DNA from: a virus | DNA length: 22,769 nt | Virus record (IMG/VR): IMGVR_UViG_3300045260_000028 | Span: 1 to 22,769 of that record | Strand: one strand, 5' to 3' | In this document: positions 15,201 through 21,662 of the stretch, one piece after another | Numbering within the stretch: position 1 is the first letter of the stretch | How the letters are laid out: every line of letters begins with the position of its first letter | Notes under the pieces: generated by a model | Told to the model about the DNA's origin: nothing | What the model saw: the letters and a program-made list of their open reading frames with translations, nothing else | Database searches by the model: none | Translations under genes and position numbers: made by a program

Positions 15201-17236
15201 GCGCGTGCGACCGCTGGGGGCCAGACAACATCGATTACTGGCCTGAGTTCCAGGTACAGTCAGAGGACCCTAGCCCGCTCGAGGACTATTTTGTCGATGG
15301 AGTACTCCAGATACCTCACGGTGGTACTGCATCAACGACAGCTACTGGCTCAGGCGAGACGGTCCTGGCTACCTCGCCTGCGCTGGCCGGTAACCCGACG
15401 GCGCCGACACAAGGCACCGGCGACAATTCCACCCGCATCGCCACCACGGCTTTTGTAAAAAGCCTGAACTATGCCACCGATGTGGACCTGACCGCGTTGG
15501 AAAATCGCATCGCAACGCTGGAAGGGCATTTCGTTGCCGGCGTGCTCGAGGTCGTGCATGGTGGCACAGGTACAACGACCAGCACGGGCACTGGCAGCGT
15601 GGTGCTTAGCAGCGGCGCGGTGGTATCGCTAGGGTCGGGGTCGACGGCAACGCATCCGCCCGCCGCGGACAGTACAGCGAAAATCGCGACCACGCAGTGG
15701 TGCTATGACCAGGGCTTTGGCGGAGACCCGCCCGACCTGAGCGGTTACGCGCCGCTCGACAGCCCGGCCTTCATCGGTACGCCTACAGCGCCCACGCCTT
15801 CCACAGGCAACGACTCAACCCAGCTGGCCACGACTGCGTTCGTTAAAAACCAGAACTACCTGGTAGCCGCCGACCTGAGCGGTTACGCGCCGCTGGCCAG
15901 CCCGGTTTTTACCGGGGACCCCCGCGCCCCAACACCGTTAACGTCCGACAACGACACGAGCATCGCCACGACAGCGTTCGTTAAAGCCCAGAACTATTTG
16001 GTCGACGCTGATCTGAATGACCTGGAAGGCCGGGTGGCGACGCTGGAGGGCTACTTTACGACAGGGGTACTCGATATTGTCCATGGCGGTACCGGCTCAA
16101 CGACGGCGACGGGCACCGGGTCGGTGGTGCTGGCAAGCTCTCCGACCCTGACGGGTAATCCAAAAGCGCCGACGCCGTTAACGTCCGACAACGACACGAG
16201 CATCGCCACGACAGCGTTCGTTAAAGCCCAGAACTATCTGGATCAGGCAGACTATACCGATCTCGACGGCCGCATCACGACCAACTATAACGATGTCACG
16301 ACGATAGCGGATTGGTTCGGCGGCCGTCCCGGGCCGCACGTACTGCAGGTCATTTACGGTGGCACCGGGGTCACGACCAGCACGGGCACCGGCAGCGTGG
16401 TGCTGAATACTGACCCTGCCCTTGCCGGCAATCCAACTGCGCCAACACAGTCCAGCGGCAACAGCAGTACCCGGATCGCCACGACAGCGTTCGTTAAAAA
16501 CCAGAACTACCTGACCAGCGCCGACCTGAGCGGCTATGCGCCGATCAACAGCCCGCTGTTCACCGGCGATCCCCGGGCGCCCACGCCGCTGACCAGCGAC
16601 AACGACACATCGATCGCCACGACGGCATTCGTTAAAGCCCAGAACTATCTGGATCAGGCCGATTTCGATAATCTGCAAGCGCAGATCACCAGCAACGACA
16701 ATGACCTGGACGTGGTCGGTGGGTGGTTCCAGAACGGCAACCCGGGCTGGATACTGAAAACTGTCAACGGTGGGACTGAGACCGATACCGCTACCGGGTC
16801 CGGCTCGAATGTCCTCGCCACCAGCCCGGCACTCGCCGGCAGCCCCACCGCAACAACCGCGTCGACCAGCAGCAACAGTTCACGCATTGCCACAACAGCG
16901 TTTGTCCATGCACTGGTCAACGAGAGCGGCAACACGACATGGGATAAAGGGTCGAATTCAAACGGTGACTGGATTCGAAACAACACCACGGGGCTAATCA
17001 TGCAGTGGGGCTATTTTGACGAGGACACATTAAACAACGGCACTGCTGTGATCACGTACCCTATCGCGTTCACATCGACCAACCACGCGATAATACCTAC
17101 TGTACACGATTCATCCTCGGGCTCGAATGGCCTTGATTTTTGTTCGGCCTATCGTGCTACGTCCAAAACGACAACAGGCTGTTCTATCTCCGTACCGACT
17201 AATGCCGGCGGCACATTCCTGGTTATAGGCTATTGA
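12140..17236 (+). CDS. Fused gpI-like / gpJ-like tail-tip hub / tail fibre protein
   Basis: 1698 residues; lambda gpJ has 1132. Residues 17-88 look like a ubiquitin-like beta-grasp domain (CIVQIRDPF...DEGDVLMLVVQPGE), followed by a hydrophobic segment at 90-116, as in gpI. From 128 the hub begins with the J-like SYRGNQRRPGQPIPVVYGEM; the hub core runs to about 740 and strand-rich, probably fibronectin-like regions to about 1050. Residues 1055-1595 carry repeats with GGT heads and IATTAFV cores, alternating with short heptad segments (LENRIATLE, LEGRVATLE) that probably form a trimeric fibre. About 1600-1698 resembles phage fibre C-termini of gp53 type (LIMQWGY...FLVIGY). It should recognise the host at the tail tip. 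Confidence 0.88.
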   Translation: MNQALAKTKILPTTAQPCIVQIRDPFKPEELDYEFVGPGTTVADHLQNYDLVTAPTLVLYNQQPLLEADWEQTTLDEGDVLMLVVQPGELFTIIFFVTLAITAVLAAYSLYTILTLDEPDPGSKNDSPTYTISYRGNQRRPGQPIPVVYGEMRTYPDVTGTHTRYAGRNDQWMWQIFDLTLGECETITADDIQYEDTPLTNFDEYEIEHVPPGGTSELYPRNYFDSSEVSNIELVSLDQRTLTYAANPVGTEVHQLIFYITAPSGMYWIHDRNGEHRWKAAGVRLEWRLFGSADPWQEEIFQIPFSVAPRKYSKFIRVAPGRYEVRCSRTKTKGDPDGYKNTSTNAVDDVFWEAFSAGEVGKERTETTRLAIRIRASEAIGNGALSRMNVRVRRKISIWDSTNGWGTPVHTKLAAYAFMDACKNFYGGALDDKYIDLAHLESLTGYGVEFNGVFDGKLTLWNALNEIARPMNGRAVQKAGGVYSIALDLPDQPPVAMFTMRNIVRGSFSIEHNLPVDDKTNFVRATFKNREEGYRETIVDCVPNGITPDKPYEIRLRGVTDGDAAYAIGIRMANESRWRKKQITFETALEGFIPNFMQTIRVGHYMLGLEQTVDAVSGGVKSHTGNVLTVVEDLSHLISETDIRCFLMDTDGSPWGPVSCTVPNESTIDLGANTPPAGILVYGDDHDEPKYCVGLGDDFMMTAKVLSVQHSGEHRVRITAVEDNPNVYIEDAPPTYSPIDPPVDLTPRVEELKASLYGRGDNLYARLSWIGHNSDYYLVEMSLDAQVTWEEIDRPTDSELSVAIPLQDGIVFRVRGFSVFPGPPAFVTVDAINRPVAYPIIYDLRPMYPFNGRRIGVAWQQLQEGKNAFLKFIFNGVEVVNTLVDHTVSFFEIDHDVVMQAQSRVVHGQQFPAAGCRTVTVRLHGAQEVDGVWLEDTSYEELVMTNDPMGRILNLVATIEGEVLNVKFDWPENDPGAVFVYASPTAGFTPSDDNLVHHGDSNSFAIVGQFLHPSTQYVLIGACDRWGPDNIDYWPEFQVQSEDPSPLEDYFVDGVLQIPHGGTASTTATGSGETVLATSPALAGNPTAPTQGTGDNSTRIATTAFVKSLNYATDVDLTALENRIATLEGHFVAGVLEVVHGGTGTTTSTGTGSVVLSSGAVVSLGSGSTATHPPAADSTAKIATTQWCYDQGFGGDPPDLSGYAPLDSPAFIGTPTAPTPSTGNDSTQLATTAFVKNQNYLVAADLSGYAPLASPVFTGDPRAPTPLTSDNDTSIATTAFVKAQNYLVDADLNDLEGRVATLEGYFTTGVLDIVHGGTGSTTATGTGSVVLASSPTLTGNPKAPTPLTSDNDTSIATTAFVKAQNYLDQADYTDLDGRITTNYNDVTTIADWFGGRPGPHVLQVIYGGTGVTTSTGTGSVVLNTDPALAGNPTAPTQSSGNSSTRIATTAFVKNQNYLTSADLSGYAPINSPLFTGDPRAPTPLTSDNDTSIATTAFVKAQNYLDQADFDNLQAQITSNDNDLDVVGGWFQNGNPGWILKTVNGGTETDTATGSGSNVLATSPALAGSPTATTASTSSNSSRIATTAFVHALVNESGNTTWDKGSNSNGDWIRNNTTGLIMQWGYFDEDTLNNGTAVITYPIAFTSTNHAIIPTVHDSSSGSNGLDFCSAYRATSKTTTGCSISVPTNAGGTFLVIGY
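15935..15997 (+). repeat. 63-bp exact direct repeat, copy 1
   Basis: Identical to 16175-16237, 240 bases downstream, and in the same frame. Encodes the segment from PLTSDNDTS to VKAQNY. Confidence 0.95.
16175..16237 (+). repeat. 63-bp exact direct repeat, copy 2
   Basis: Identical to 15935-15997. A third protein copy near 16580-16650 has the same residues but several synonymous differences, so this pair is the youngest or has been homogenised. Confidence 0.95.
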
Positions 17237-17240
17237 TCTC

Positions 17241-17606
17241 ATGCCACGCTATTACAACAAAGTCACTCGCACAGAATCACTGGACCCGGCCGCTCCGGAT
17301 GTCGTCGAACTGCCCGACGATAACGTATTCTGGACACCACGCCCGGCAGGCCATCGGCTTGTCTATGATGTCGACGATCTGCCGCTGGCGTATGAAGCTG
17401 TCCCCGATCCGGCTATCGGCACTGATGCGGCGATACGAAAAGACCTGGGCCAAGCCGATCTAACCACGCGCCGGCTACTCATGGGGCTCATTCGCGCGGA
17501 TCGAGGTGACCGGGATGCTATTGAGTCTATTTATACGACGCTCGGCAATATCGCGTCCAAACACAGTGTCACGGTCGATTATGTGATTAATCTGATGGAC
17601 ATCTAA
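17241..17606 (+). CDS. Hypothetical protein after the tail fibre
   Basis: 121 residues, not recognised. The N-terminal half is rich in Pro and Asp (DPAAPDVVELPDDNVFW, VYDVDDLPLAYEAVPDPAIG); the C-terminal half is helical and amphipathic (LTTRRLLMGLIRADRGDRDAIESIYTTLG). It starts four bases after the fibre stop. Genes here often encode fibre chaperones or virion-attached proteins, but no such family is visible. It is the last gene of the rightward block; its stop is two bases from the stop of a gene on the other strand. Confidence 0.65.
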   Translation: MPRYYNKVTRTESLDPAAPDVVELPDDNVFWTPRPAGHRLVYDVDDLPLAYEAVPDPAIGTDAAIRKDLGQADLTTRRLLMGLIRADRGDRDAIESIYTTLGNIASKHSVTVDYVINLMDI

Positions 17607-17608
17607 TC

Positions 17609-17854
17609 TCAGTGCCAGCGTTTGCCGGTTATCGGCCGGCGCAGCCATTCGGCGGAATTCCCGAACGGCACGTCCAGGTCCTGCCTGGGCCGATTTTGGT
17701 GTTTATGTTTGTTTCTTTGCCAGCTTTCGCGTTTTGCGGTGTTGTAGCATTTACGGCACCGTGCGTTGACCTCTCTGGGCCTACGTCCACAGACTCGGCA
17801 TAAGATCTGATCCTCGATTGATTCGGGCAGTAATTTCGGCCTTGAAGTTTTCAT
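17609..17854 (-). CDS. Small CxxC/CxxC zinc-binding protein
   Basis: 81 residues. Cys19, Cys22, Cys33 and Cys36 (CRVCGRRP...CRKCY) form a compact zinc-ribbon-like site, followed by a very basic stretch (KRESWQRNKHKHQNRP). It probably binds nucleic acid; the HNH residues of an endonuclease are not evident. It overlaps the 3' end of the VRR-NUC gene by 74 bases in another frame, with only a weak ribosome site, so the start is uncertain. It is the last gene of the leftward block. Confidence 0.6.
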   Translation of the reverse strand: MKTSRPKLLPESIEDQILCRVCGRRPREVNARCRKCYNTAKRESWQRNKHKHQNRPRQDLDVPFGNSAEWLRRPITGKRWH

Positions 17855-18095
17855 AATCAGCCGTCCAGAATGCGTGAAATCCTTTTTTCTGTAGTGTAGC
17901 CAATCGTTTATATTGAATCTCTGTCGGCACTCTTCCCGGCTTTTTCAGCTCAACGAATGCTACAAAGCCCCGTGGCACCAATACCACCCGATCCGGCCAG
18001 CCGAGCGAACCGATACCCTGCAGTTTGATCATATGCCCGTCAAGGTCATTCTCGATATAGGCTTTGCATTTAGATTCTATTTTCGACTCGCGCAT
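17781..18095 (-). CDS. VRR-NUC domain nuclease
   Basis: 104 residues, almost entirely one VRR-NUC domain (PD-(D/E)XK-like fold). The visible pattern is an N-terminal Glu in SKIESKCKAYIE, Asp35 in GWPD, the E-x-K pair at 49 and 51 (FVELKKPG), and Gln61 (EIQYKRLATLQKKG). These match the metal-binding and active residues of the family, whose stand-alone phage members cut DNA structures. CAGGGA seven bases upstream supports ATG 18095. Neighbours are an SNF2 helicase and a methyltransferase remnant, a combination seen in phage replication or recombination modules. Confidence 0.85.
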   Translation of the reverse strand: MRESKIESKCKAYIENDLDGHMIKLQGIGSLGWPDRVVLVPRGFVAFVELKKPGRVPTEIQYKRLATLQKKGFHAFWTADYENFKAEITARINRGSDLMPSLWT

Positions 18096-18097
18096 AT

Positions 18098-18103
18098 TAT
18101 AAT
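18098..18103 (+). promoter_or_regulatory. Candidate -10 element for the RHH gene
   Basis: A perfect TATAAT lies in the divergent gap between the VRR-NUC and RHH starts. The hexamer at the right -35 distance (TTCTAT, 18075-18080) is poor, so an activator would be needed or the match is chance in an AT-rich spot. Confidence 0.3.
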
Positions 18104-18133
18104 CCCTGCCTTTTTTAAACTGGAGCGACTATT

Positions 18134-18502
18134 GTGAAAGCAAATACTGTCGACAGCAAGTCGGTGACGCTGTACCTGACCAAAGAGACCGTGGAAAAGA
18201 TTGCGGATTTCGCTGAAGCCACCCACCGCACTAAAAGCCTGGCCGCGGAGATATTGATCCTGCACGGGATCGCGAACTACGACATTAAAGCTGCAGCGCC
18301 AAAACGGGTGGCTAAACCGAAAAAAGCCACTGCGGCGAACACCCGGGTAAAGAAGCCTGCTGCGAAAACCTCAGGGAGGAAACCGGCGGCAAAAACGCCG
18401 ACAAAAGCCAATGGAACTACCCAGCCGAACGCAACGCCGCCTAGGAAGCGGCGCCGCTCCCCTGCTGCATCCTCTGCTGCTGCAGAGACGCAAGCCGCTT
18501 GA
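18134..18502 (+). CDS. Ribbon-helix-helix protein with histone-H1-like tail
   Basis: 122 residues from a GTG start with TGGAG eight bases upstream. Residues 9-46 look like a ribbon-helix-helix DNA-binding domain: a strand (KSVTLYLTK), helix ETVEKIADFAEATHR and helix SLAAEILILHGIANYD. The rest is a Lys/Ala/Pro/Thr-rich tail (KRVAKPKKAT, KKPAAKTSGRKPAAKTPTK, RKRRRSP) like bacterial histone-H1-type proteins. It probably binds DNA both specifically and broadly, as a repressor or nucleoid-type protein. It is the only rightward gene in this region and ends 62 bases inside the antisense of the helicase gene. If it were not real, 18096-18440 would be empty. Confidence 0.68.
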   Translation: MKANTVDSKSVTLYLTKETVEKIADFAEATHRTKSLAAEILILHGIANYDIKAAAPKRVAKPKKATAANTRVKKPAAKTSGRKPAAKTPTKANGTTQPNATPPRKRRRSPAASSAAAETQAA

Positions 18503-19841
18503 CCACGGCTTCTTGCACGGTCATGCGATTTTCGAGCATTGCGATAATATCGTCATCGACCGTGCGGCCGTCCGGGTGGGTCATGTTGAGGTGATGGATT
18601 ATTACCGTCCGATTTTTCTGCCCCTGGCGGTAGAGGCGCCCGTTCGCCTGGGCGTAAATCTCGGGCGAACTCTCCTGGCAGTACCAGACAATAATGTGCG
18701 CGCCGCCAAGCTGCAGGTTCAGGCCATGGCCTGCAGTTAACGGGTTGGTAATCAATACCGGAATCCTATTGGCGTTGAAGGCATCGACACAGGCCGTGGT
18801 GTTGTGCCGGGTCATCAATGTCGATTCGGGGAAGCGAGCCTGCAAGGCAATACCCTCTACGATGTATTTACAGAACACCAGCACCGGGTTACCATTCGCG
18901 CCCTCGATGATAGTCTCCAGGTGATCCATCTTGTCCTGATTGTGCCAGATCGTTTCCTTGCAGTCGGTATAGGAAAACCCCTGGATTACCTGTAGCAGCT
19001 TGTTCCATAGCACCCCCGCGGACGCCACGGTCACATCCTTTCCCTGCCACTCCACCGCCATCTGGCGCTCGAGATCGTTGTACAGTGACCAGTGCTCGTC
19101 ACTCATGCGGATGTCGTGGTGGGTGGTGATGCGCTCTGGCATGTCCAGATGATCCTCGGCCTTCAACTGGTACACGATCGGTGAGATGCGCTCAGTGATG
19201 ACTTCCGCGGCTCCGGGCTTGATCGTGTATTCCCGGTCGAAGGGCGACTGCAGATAAAAGAACAGATTGATGTATTGATCCTTGGTCGTGCCAAGCGCTT
19301 TGCCGCCGTCGATCGTGCGCAGCTGACCGAACAGGTCGATGAAGCCTTGCGTGCTCATCGGCGTGCCGGTCAGACCCCAGTGCCGATCGAACCGGTGATA
19401 GTTCCGAAGGATCCACCGAGCACGCACCGTGCCGACGTTCTTGCACTTGGTCAGCTCGTCCCAGACCACGATGTCCCAGGGCCATTCCCTGCCGGTGCGC
19501 TTCAGTTCCTTCTCGAGCCACGCCAAGCCTTCGTAATTGATCAGGTGGATGTCCACTTTCTGTCGCAGCCGCTGGGCCTTGTTCGGGCCGTGCAGCAATT
19601 GCATGGACAGGTGCTGGGTCTCGGCCCACTTGGCGCCTTCGGCCTGCCAGACCGCCTGGACCACCGACAGCGGCCCGACGATCAGCATCTTCTCGGCAGC
19701 GTCCGCGCGGCGCAGCAGGATGAAGGCCAGCAGGGTCTGGATGGTCTTGCCCAGCCCCGGGTCTTCGAACAGGCAGGCATTGGGGTGGTTGACTAAATGC
19801 AGGATCCCTTTTCGCTGATAGTCTCTTAGTTTAATCTTCAT
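18441..19841 (-). CDS. SNF2-type DEAD-like helicase
   Basis: 466 residues with both RecA-like domains. The Q-motif-like LRDYQRKGI starts at 5; Walker A is DPGLGKTIQ (27-35); motif II is VVWDELT (125-131), with Leu-Thr in place of the usual Ala/Val-His; motif III is LTGTPM (157-162). In the C-terminal half are VLVFCKYI, TAGHGLNLQ and YAQANGRLYRQGQ (motifs V and VI). SNF2-like phage proteins translocate on double-stranded DNA and act in replication, recombination or repair. The start ATGAAG at 19841 overlaps the end of the methyltransferase remnant by 11 bases, showing the original gene coupling. Confidence 0.92.
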   Translation of the reverse strand: MKIKLRDYQRKGILHLVNHPNACLFEDPGLGKTIQTLLAFILLRRADAAEKMLIVGPLSVVQAVWQAEGAKWAETQHLSMQLLHGPNKAQRLRQKVDIHLINYEGLAWLEKELKRTGREWPWDIVVWDELTKCKNVGTVRARWILRNYHRFDRHWGLTGTPMSTQGFIDLFGQLRTIDGGKALGTTKDQYINLFFYLQSPFDREYTIKPGAAEVITERISPIVYQLKAEDHLDMPERITTHHDIRMSDEHWSLYNDLERQMAVEWQGKDVTVASAGVLWNKLLQVIQGFSYTDCKETIWHNQDKMDHLETIIEGANGNPVLVFCKYIVEGIALQARFPESTLMTRHNTTACVDAFNANRIPVLITNPLTAGHGLNLQLGGAHIIVWYCQESSPEIYAQANGRLYRQGQKNRTVIIHHLNMTHPDGRTVDDDIIAMLENRMTVQEAVVKRLASLQQQRMQQGSGAAS

Positions 19842-20569
19842 GCATGACCTCGAAGCAGGTTTCGATGAACAGAGCTGCCTGTTGCGGTACTATCGCGTTT
19901 CCGTATCCACGTAAACATCGTGCTCTGCCGGATACCCCATTAACCAGCGGCTCAAGGCCGGGTTTAACCGGCCTGAACTTGTTGTCCCGGCAGTAGATCC
20001 AGTCGGCGCCTGCCCAGTGTCCGTTAGTCGGGCCTGCAGGTTCAGACTGGTTAACATCGCCCCCTGGCATAAGTCCTGCGGGCCGCCCTTGCGTGCTATC
20101 TCCGAGGCCGCTCCCGCCGCCGTGCGAACGTTCTTGCCGCCGTCCGCTGCCCTCGGGCTGGGCCAGCTGGTCAACTGTGCCGTCACGTCTAGCGTGTCGG
20201 TCGATGTCTTCCCGTTGCGTATCCTGCCGCCCACGTAGCCGCCCTTGTGGTCCCTGTTGCTCGGCGTTGGCCAGGCTGCCAGTTGTGCCACCACTGCTAT
20301 GTCGGACAGCGCCACTCCCATCGAACTGCCATTCGCCACTGCCTTCCGCTTGCGCGCCAGAAACTGCTCCGGTGTACCGCCAGCTGCAGTGCGTAGGGCC
20401 ACCCACCGATGCCGGCGAAGAAATGGCACTGGACATAGCCCTCGAGATCCTCCGGTTGTACCTCAGCGATGCTGCGCCTGTCTATAATGCCTGCAGGAAT
20501 AAACCGGCGTTCAATCAAGGCCTCTAGCCAGTCAGCAGCGTGAGGGTCGATCTCATTGTAATAATTCAC
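19831..20569 (-). pseudogene. Broken DNA (cytosine-5) methyltransferase
   Basis: Three frames carry parts of one phage-type methyltransferase. From a GTG at 20569 the N-terminus (NYYNEIDPHAADWLEALIE, VQPEDLEGYVQCHFF) reaches motif I, AGIGGWPYALQLA. Directly after it the DNA continues in another frame as GGTPEQFLARKRKAVANG, which in relatives lies far downstream. The segment with the catalytic PC motif, ENV and QxRxR is absent, so a deletion of several hundred bases is likely. The end appears in two frames: RLNPALSRWLMGYP (stop at 19890) and ADWIYCRDNKFRPVKPG...LRGYGNAIVPQ (stop at 19831). No C5 methylation is possible without the missing motifs. It may be expressed as a short peptide (ends 20297). 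Confidence 0.82.
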
Positions 20570-20751
20570 GGCTGCATTTCCTGCATTTTCGCATTGTACA
20601 GTCTCACCGACTCGTTGATGATGGCTTGCCGGTCATCCCGGTGGACCCACACCTCTACACGCACAAAGCCTTGCTTCTTCCTCCACTCGCGCAATCCCTC
20701 AGTATGTTTGCGCTGAGTCTCGCGCTTCTTTGTAATATCATTTGCTGACAT
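20566..20751 (-). CDS. Small basic protein, RHH-like
   Basis: 61 residues from ATG 20751, which has GAGG seven bases upstream; a longer frame to 20784 is unlikely. The N-terminus is highly charged (KKRETQRKHTEGLREWRKKQ). It is followed by a strand and helix, FVRVEVWVHRDDRQAIINESVRLYNAK, which resembles a ribbon-helix-helix half domain. It might be a DNA-binding regulator. The start overlaps the preceding stop and its own stop overlaps the methyltransferase GTG (GTGA). Confidence 0.62.
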   Translation of the reverse strand: MSANDITKKRETQRKHTEGLREWRKKQGFVRVEVWVHRDDRQAIINESVRLYNAKMQEMQP

Positions 20752-20968
20752 AAACCACCTCGTCTCGCCATGCAGCCTCTGCAACCTGCAGGCTGCGCGT
20801 TAATGTTTCATCGGGCATCCGATAGACCAGGACCCTACCTTTACCCATCCCGGGCCACCGGCACGATCGCCGGATCTCGTTATAGAACTCGGCCTGCGCC
20901 ACTACTCGCGACGTAGAGCGGGCGTTGAAATAGCGCAGTGCTTTCTGCCGGGTCAGCACGTCTTTCAC
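20738..20968 (-). CDS. Hypothetical early protein
   Basis: 76 residues, basic, not recognised. The N-terminus is helical (KDVLTRQKALRYFNARSTSRVVAQAEFYNEIRRSCR), followed by GKGRVLVYRMPDETL and an acidic/aromatic end (AEAAWRDEVVYVSK). A GTG start overlaps the preceding stop by four bases (GTGA). Tight spacing in the operon supports it being translated. Confidence 0.6.
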   Translation of the reverse strand: MKDVLTRQKALRYFNARSTSRVVAQAEFYNEIRRSCRWPGMGKGRVLVYRMPDETLTRSLQVAEAAWRDEVVYVSK

Positions 20969-21201
20969 AAAAACACTCCCAGGATAAAGCCCGCCAGCAG
21001 CGCCATAACAAACCCGCCCGCGGCCTGCTTGCGCGGCTTGTCACACCCACCATGGTGAACCGTCAAATGCCTGTCCAGGTCAAACTGGTAGAAGGTCACG
21101 CCTTCCATCGGCCGGATATTCTCCCGGCAAGCCACGCACCAGGAAGGTTGACCGTTAAACCCCATTACCTTCTGCACTTCATCATTTGCCGCGTTCAGCA
21201 T
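20965..21201 (-). CDS. CxxC/HxxC zinc-finger protein with C-terminal membrane anchor
   Basis: 78 residues from ATG 21201, preceded by AGGAGG seven bases away; the frame extends to 21309 but without such a site. Cys22-x2-Cys25 and His50-x2-Cys53 (WCVACREN...HHGGCD) form a likely zinc site. The end, GGFVMALLAGFILGVFL (62-78), is a single membrane helix preceded by basic KPRKQ, so the finger should face the cytoplasm from the inner membrane. Function unknown; a role at the membrane, such as altering the host envelope or excluding other phages, is only a guess. Confidence 0.7.
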   Translation of the reverse strand: MLNAANDEVQKVMGFNGQPSWCVACRENIRPMEGVTFYQFDLDRHLTVHHGGCDKPRKQAAGGFVMALLAGFILGVFL

Positions 21202-21452
21202 CGGTGATCCTCCTGAAATAGCGCTATCGCCGCAGCAAGCCGCGCACCTTCCTTCTTTTTCGCGTACTGCATCGGTCGTTTCACGCGTCGGTGCAACCGC
21301 TCGAGGCACTGGAACGAGGTATCCACCGTCAGCACCGTCTGCTCGTATCGGAAGGTATGTTTCGGCCCACCGGGGACATACATTATCCGCTCATTGGTGA
21401 GAGCCTCAGCCATAAGGCTCTCGATGTGGGCCAGGGTCTCGCGCTTGTTCAT
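21195..21452 (-). CDS. Hypothetical early protein
   Basis: 85 residues from ATG 21452 (ATGA overlap with the preceding stop); an extension to 21467 is possible but less likely. It has a helical N-terminus (NKRETLAHIESLMAEALTNER), a strand-rich centre (IMYVPGGPKHTFRYEQTVLTVDTSF) and a basic helical end (RLHRRVKRPMQYAKKKEGARLAAAIALF). No family recognised. It overlaps the zinc-finger gene by seven bases. Confidence 0.63.
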   Translation of the reverse strand: MNKRETLAHIESLMAEALTNERIMYVPGGPKHTFRYEQTVLTVDTSFQCLERLHRRVKRPMQYAKKKEGARLAAAIALFQEDHRC

Positions 21453-21649
21453 GCGTAATTGTTCCACTCGATGCTGTTCTCGATCTCGGTCAGTTCCTCG
21501 ACCGTCGTAGCCTTGGTTAGCTGGATACGCGCGTCGGCCAATTTGAGCGCGTGGGCATGCATAGCTTTTGCCGCGTCCATTGTTTCCCTTACCTCTCTGG
21601 CCACATCGTCGATAAGCAGGGCTTGCAATTCTTTGAAATTGATTTCCAT
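21449..21649 (-). CDS. Small helical early protein
   Basis: 66 residues. ATG 21649 is chosen over 21655 because the AAGGAG site ends seven bases upstream of it. The protein is almost wholly helical (FKELQALLIDDVAREVRETMDAA). It ends TTVEELTEIENSIEWNNYA, similar to the end of the product at 21899-22150 (ETSEQLIGIINNVDWGAF). Function unknown; the two may be diverged paralogues. Confidence 0.65.
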   Translation of the reverse strand: MEINFKELQALLIDDVAREVRETMDAAKAMHAHALKLADARIQLTKATTVEELTEIENSIEWNNYA

Positions 21650-21662
21650 GACCATTCTCCTT

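Larger units (their letters stand above)
15302..16920 (+). repeat. Tail-fibre repeat region
   Basis: Eight copies of a unit built as [S/D]P-x-[F/L]-x-G-x-P-x-A-x-[T/P]...[D/S]x[I/L]ATT[A/Q], five of them headed by a GGT...TGxGxxVL segment. The spacers are short predicted coiled coils. Protein repeats of this kind occur in many phage fibres. Several copies are also close at DNA level, which favours copy-number change by recombination. Confidence 0.85.

Noticed and set aside
15302-16920. CRISPR-like or non-coding tandem array
   Set aside because: Repeats are in frame, differ in length and sequence, and encode the known fibre motif; there are no short uniform repeats with unique spacers.
17624-17640. 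GCCGG/CCGGC stem near the convergent stops as a two-way terminator
   Set aside because: Only five base pairs, inside the coding end of the - strand gene, with no T-tract on either strand.
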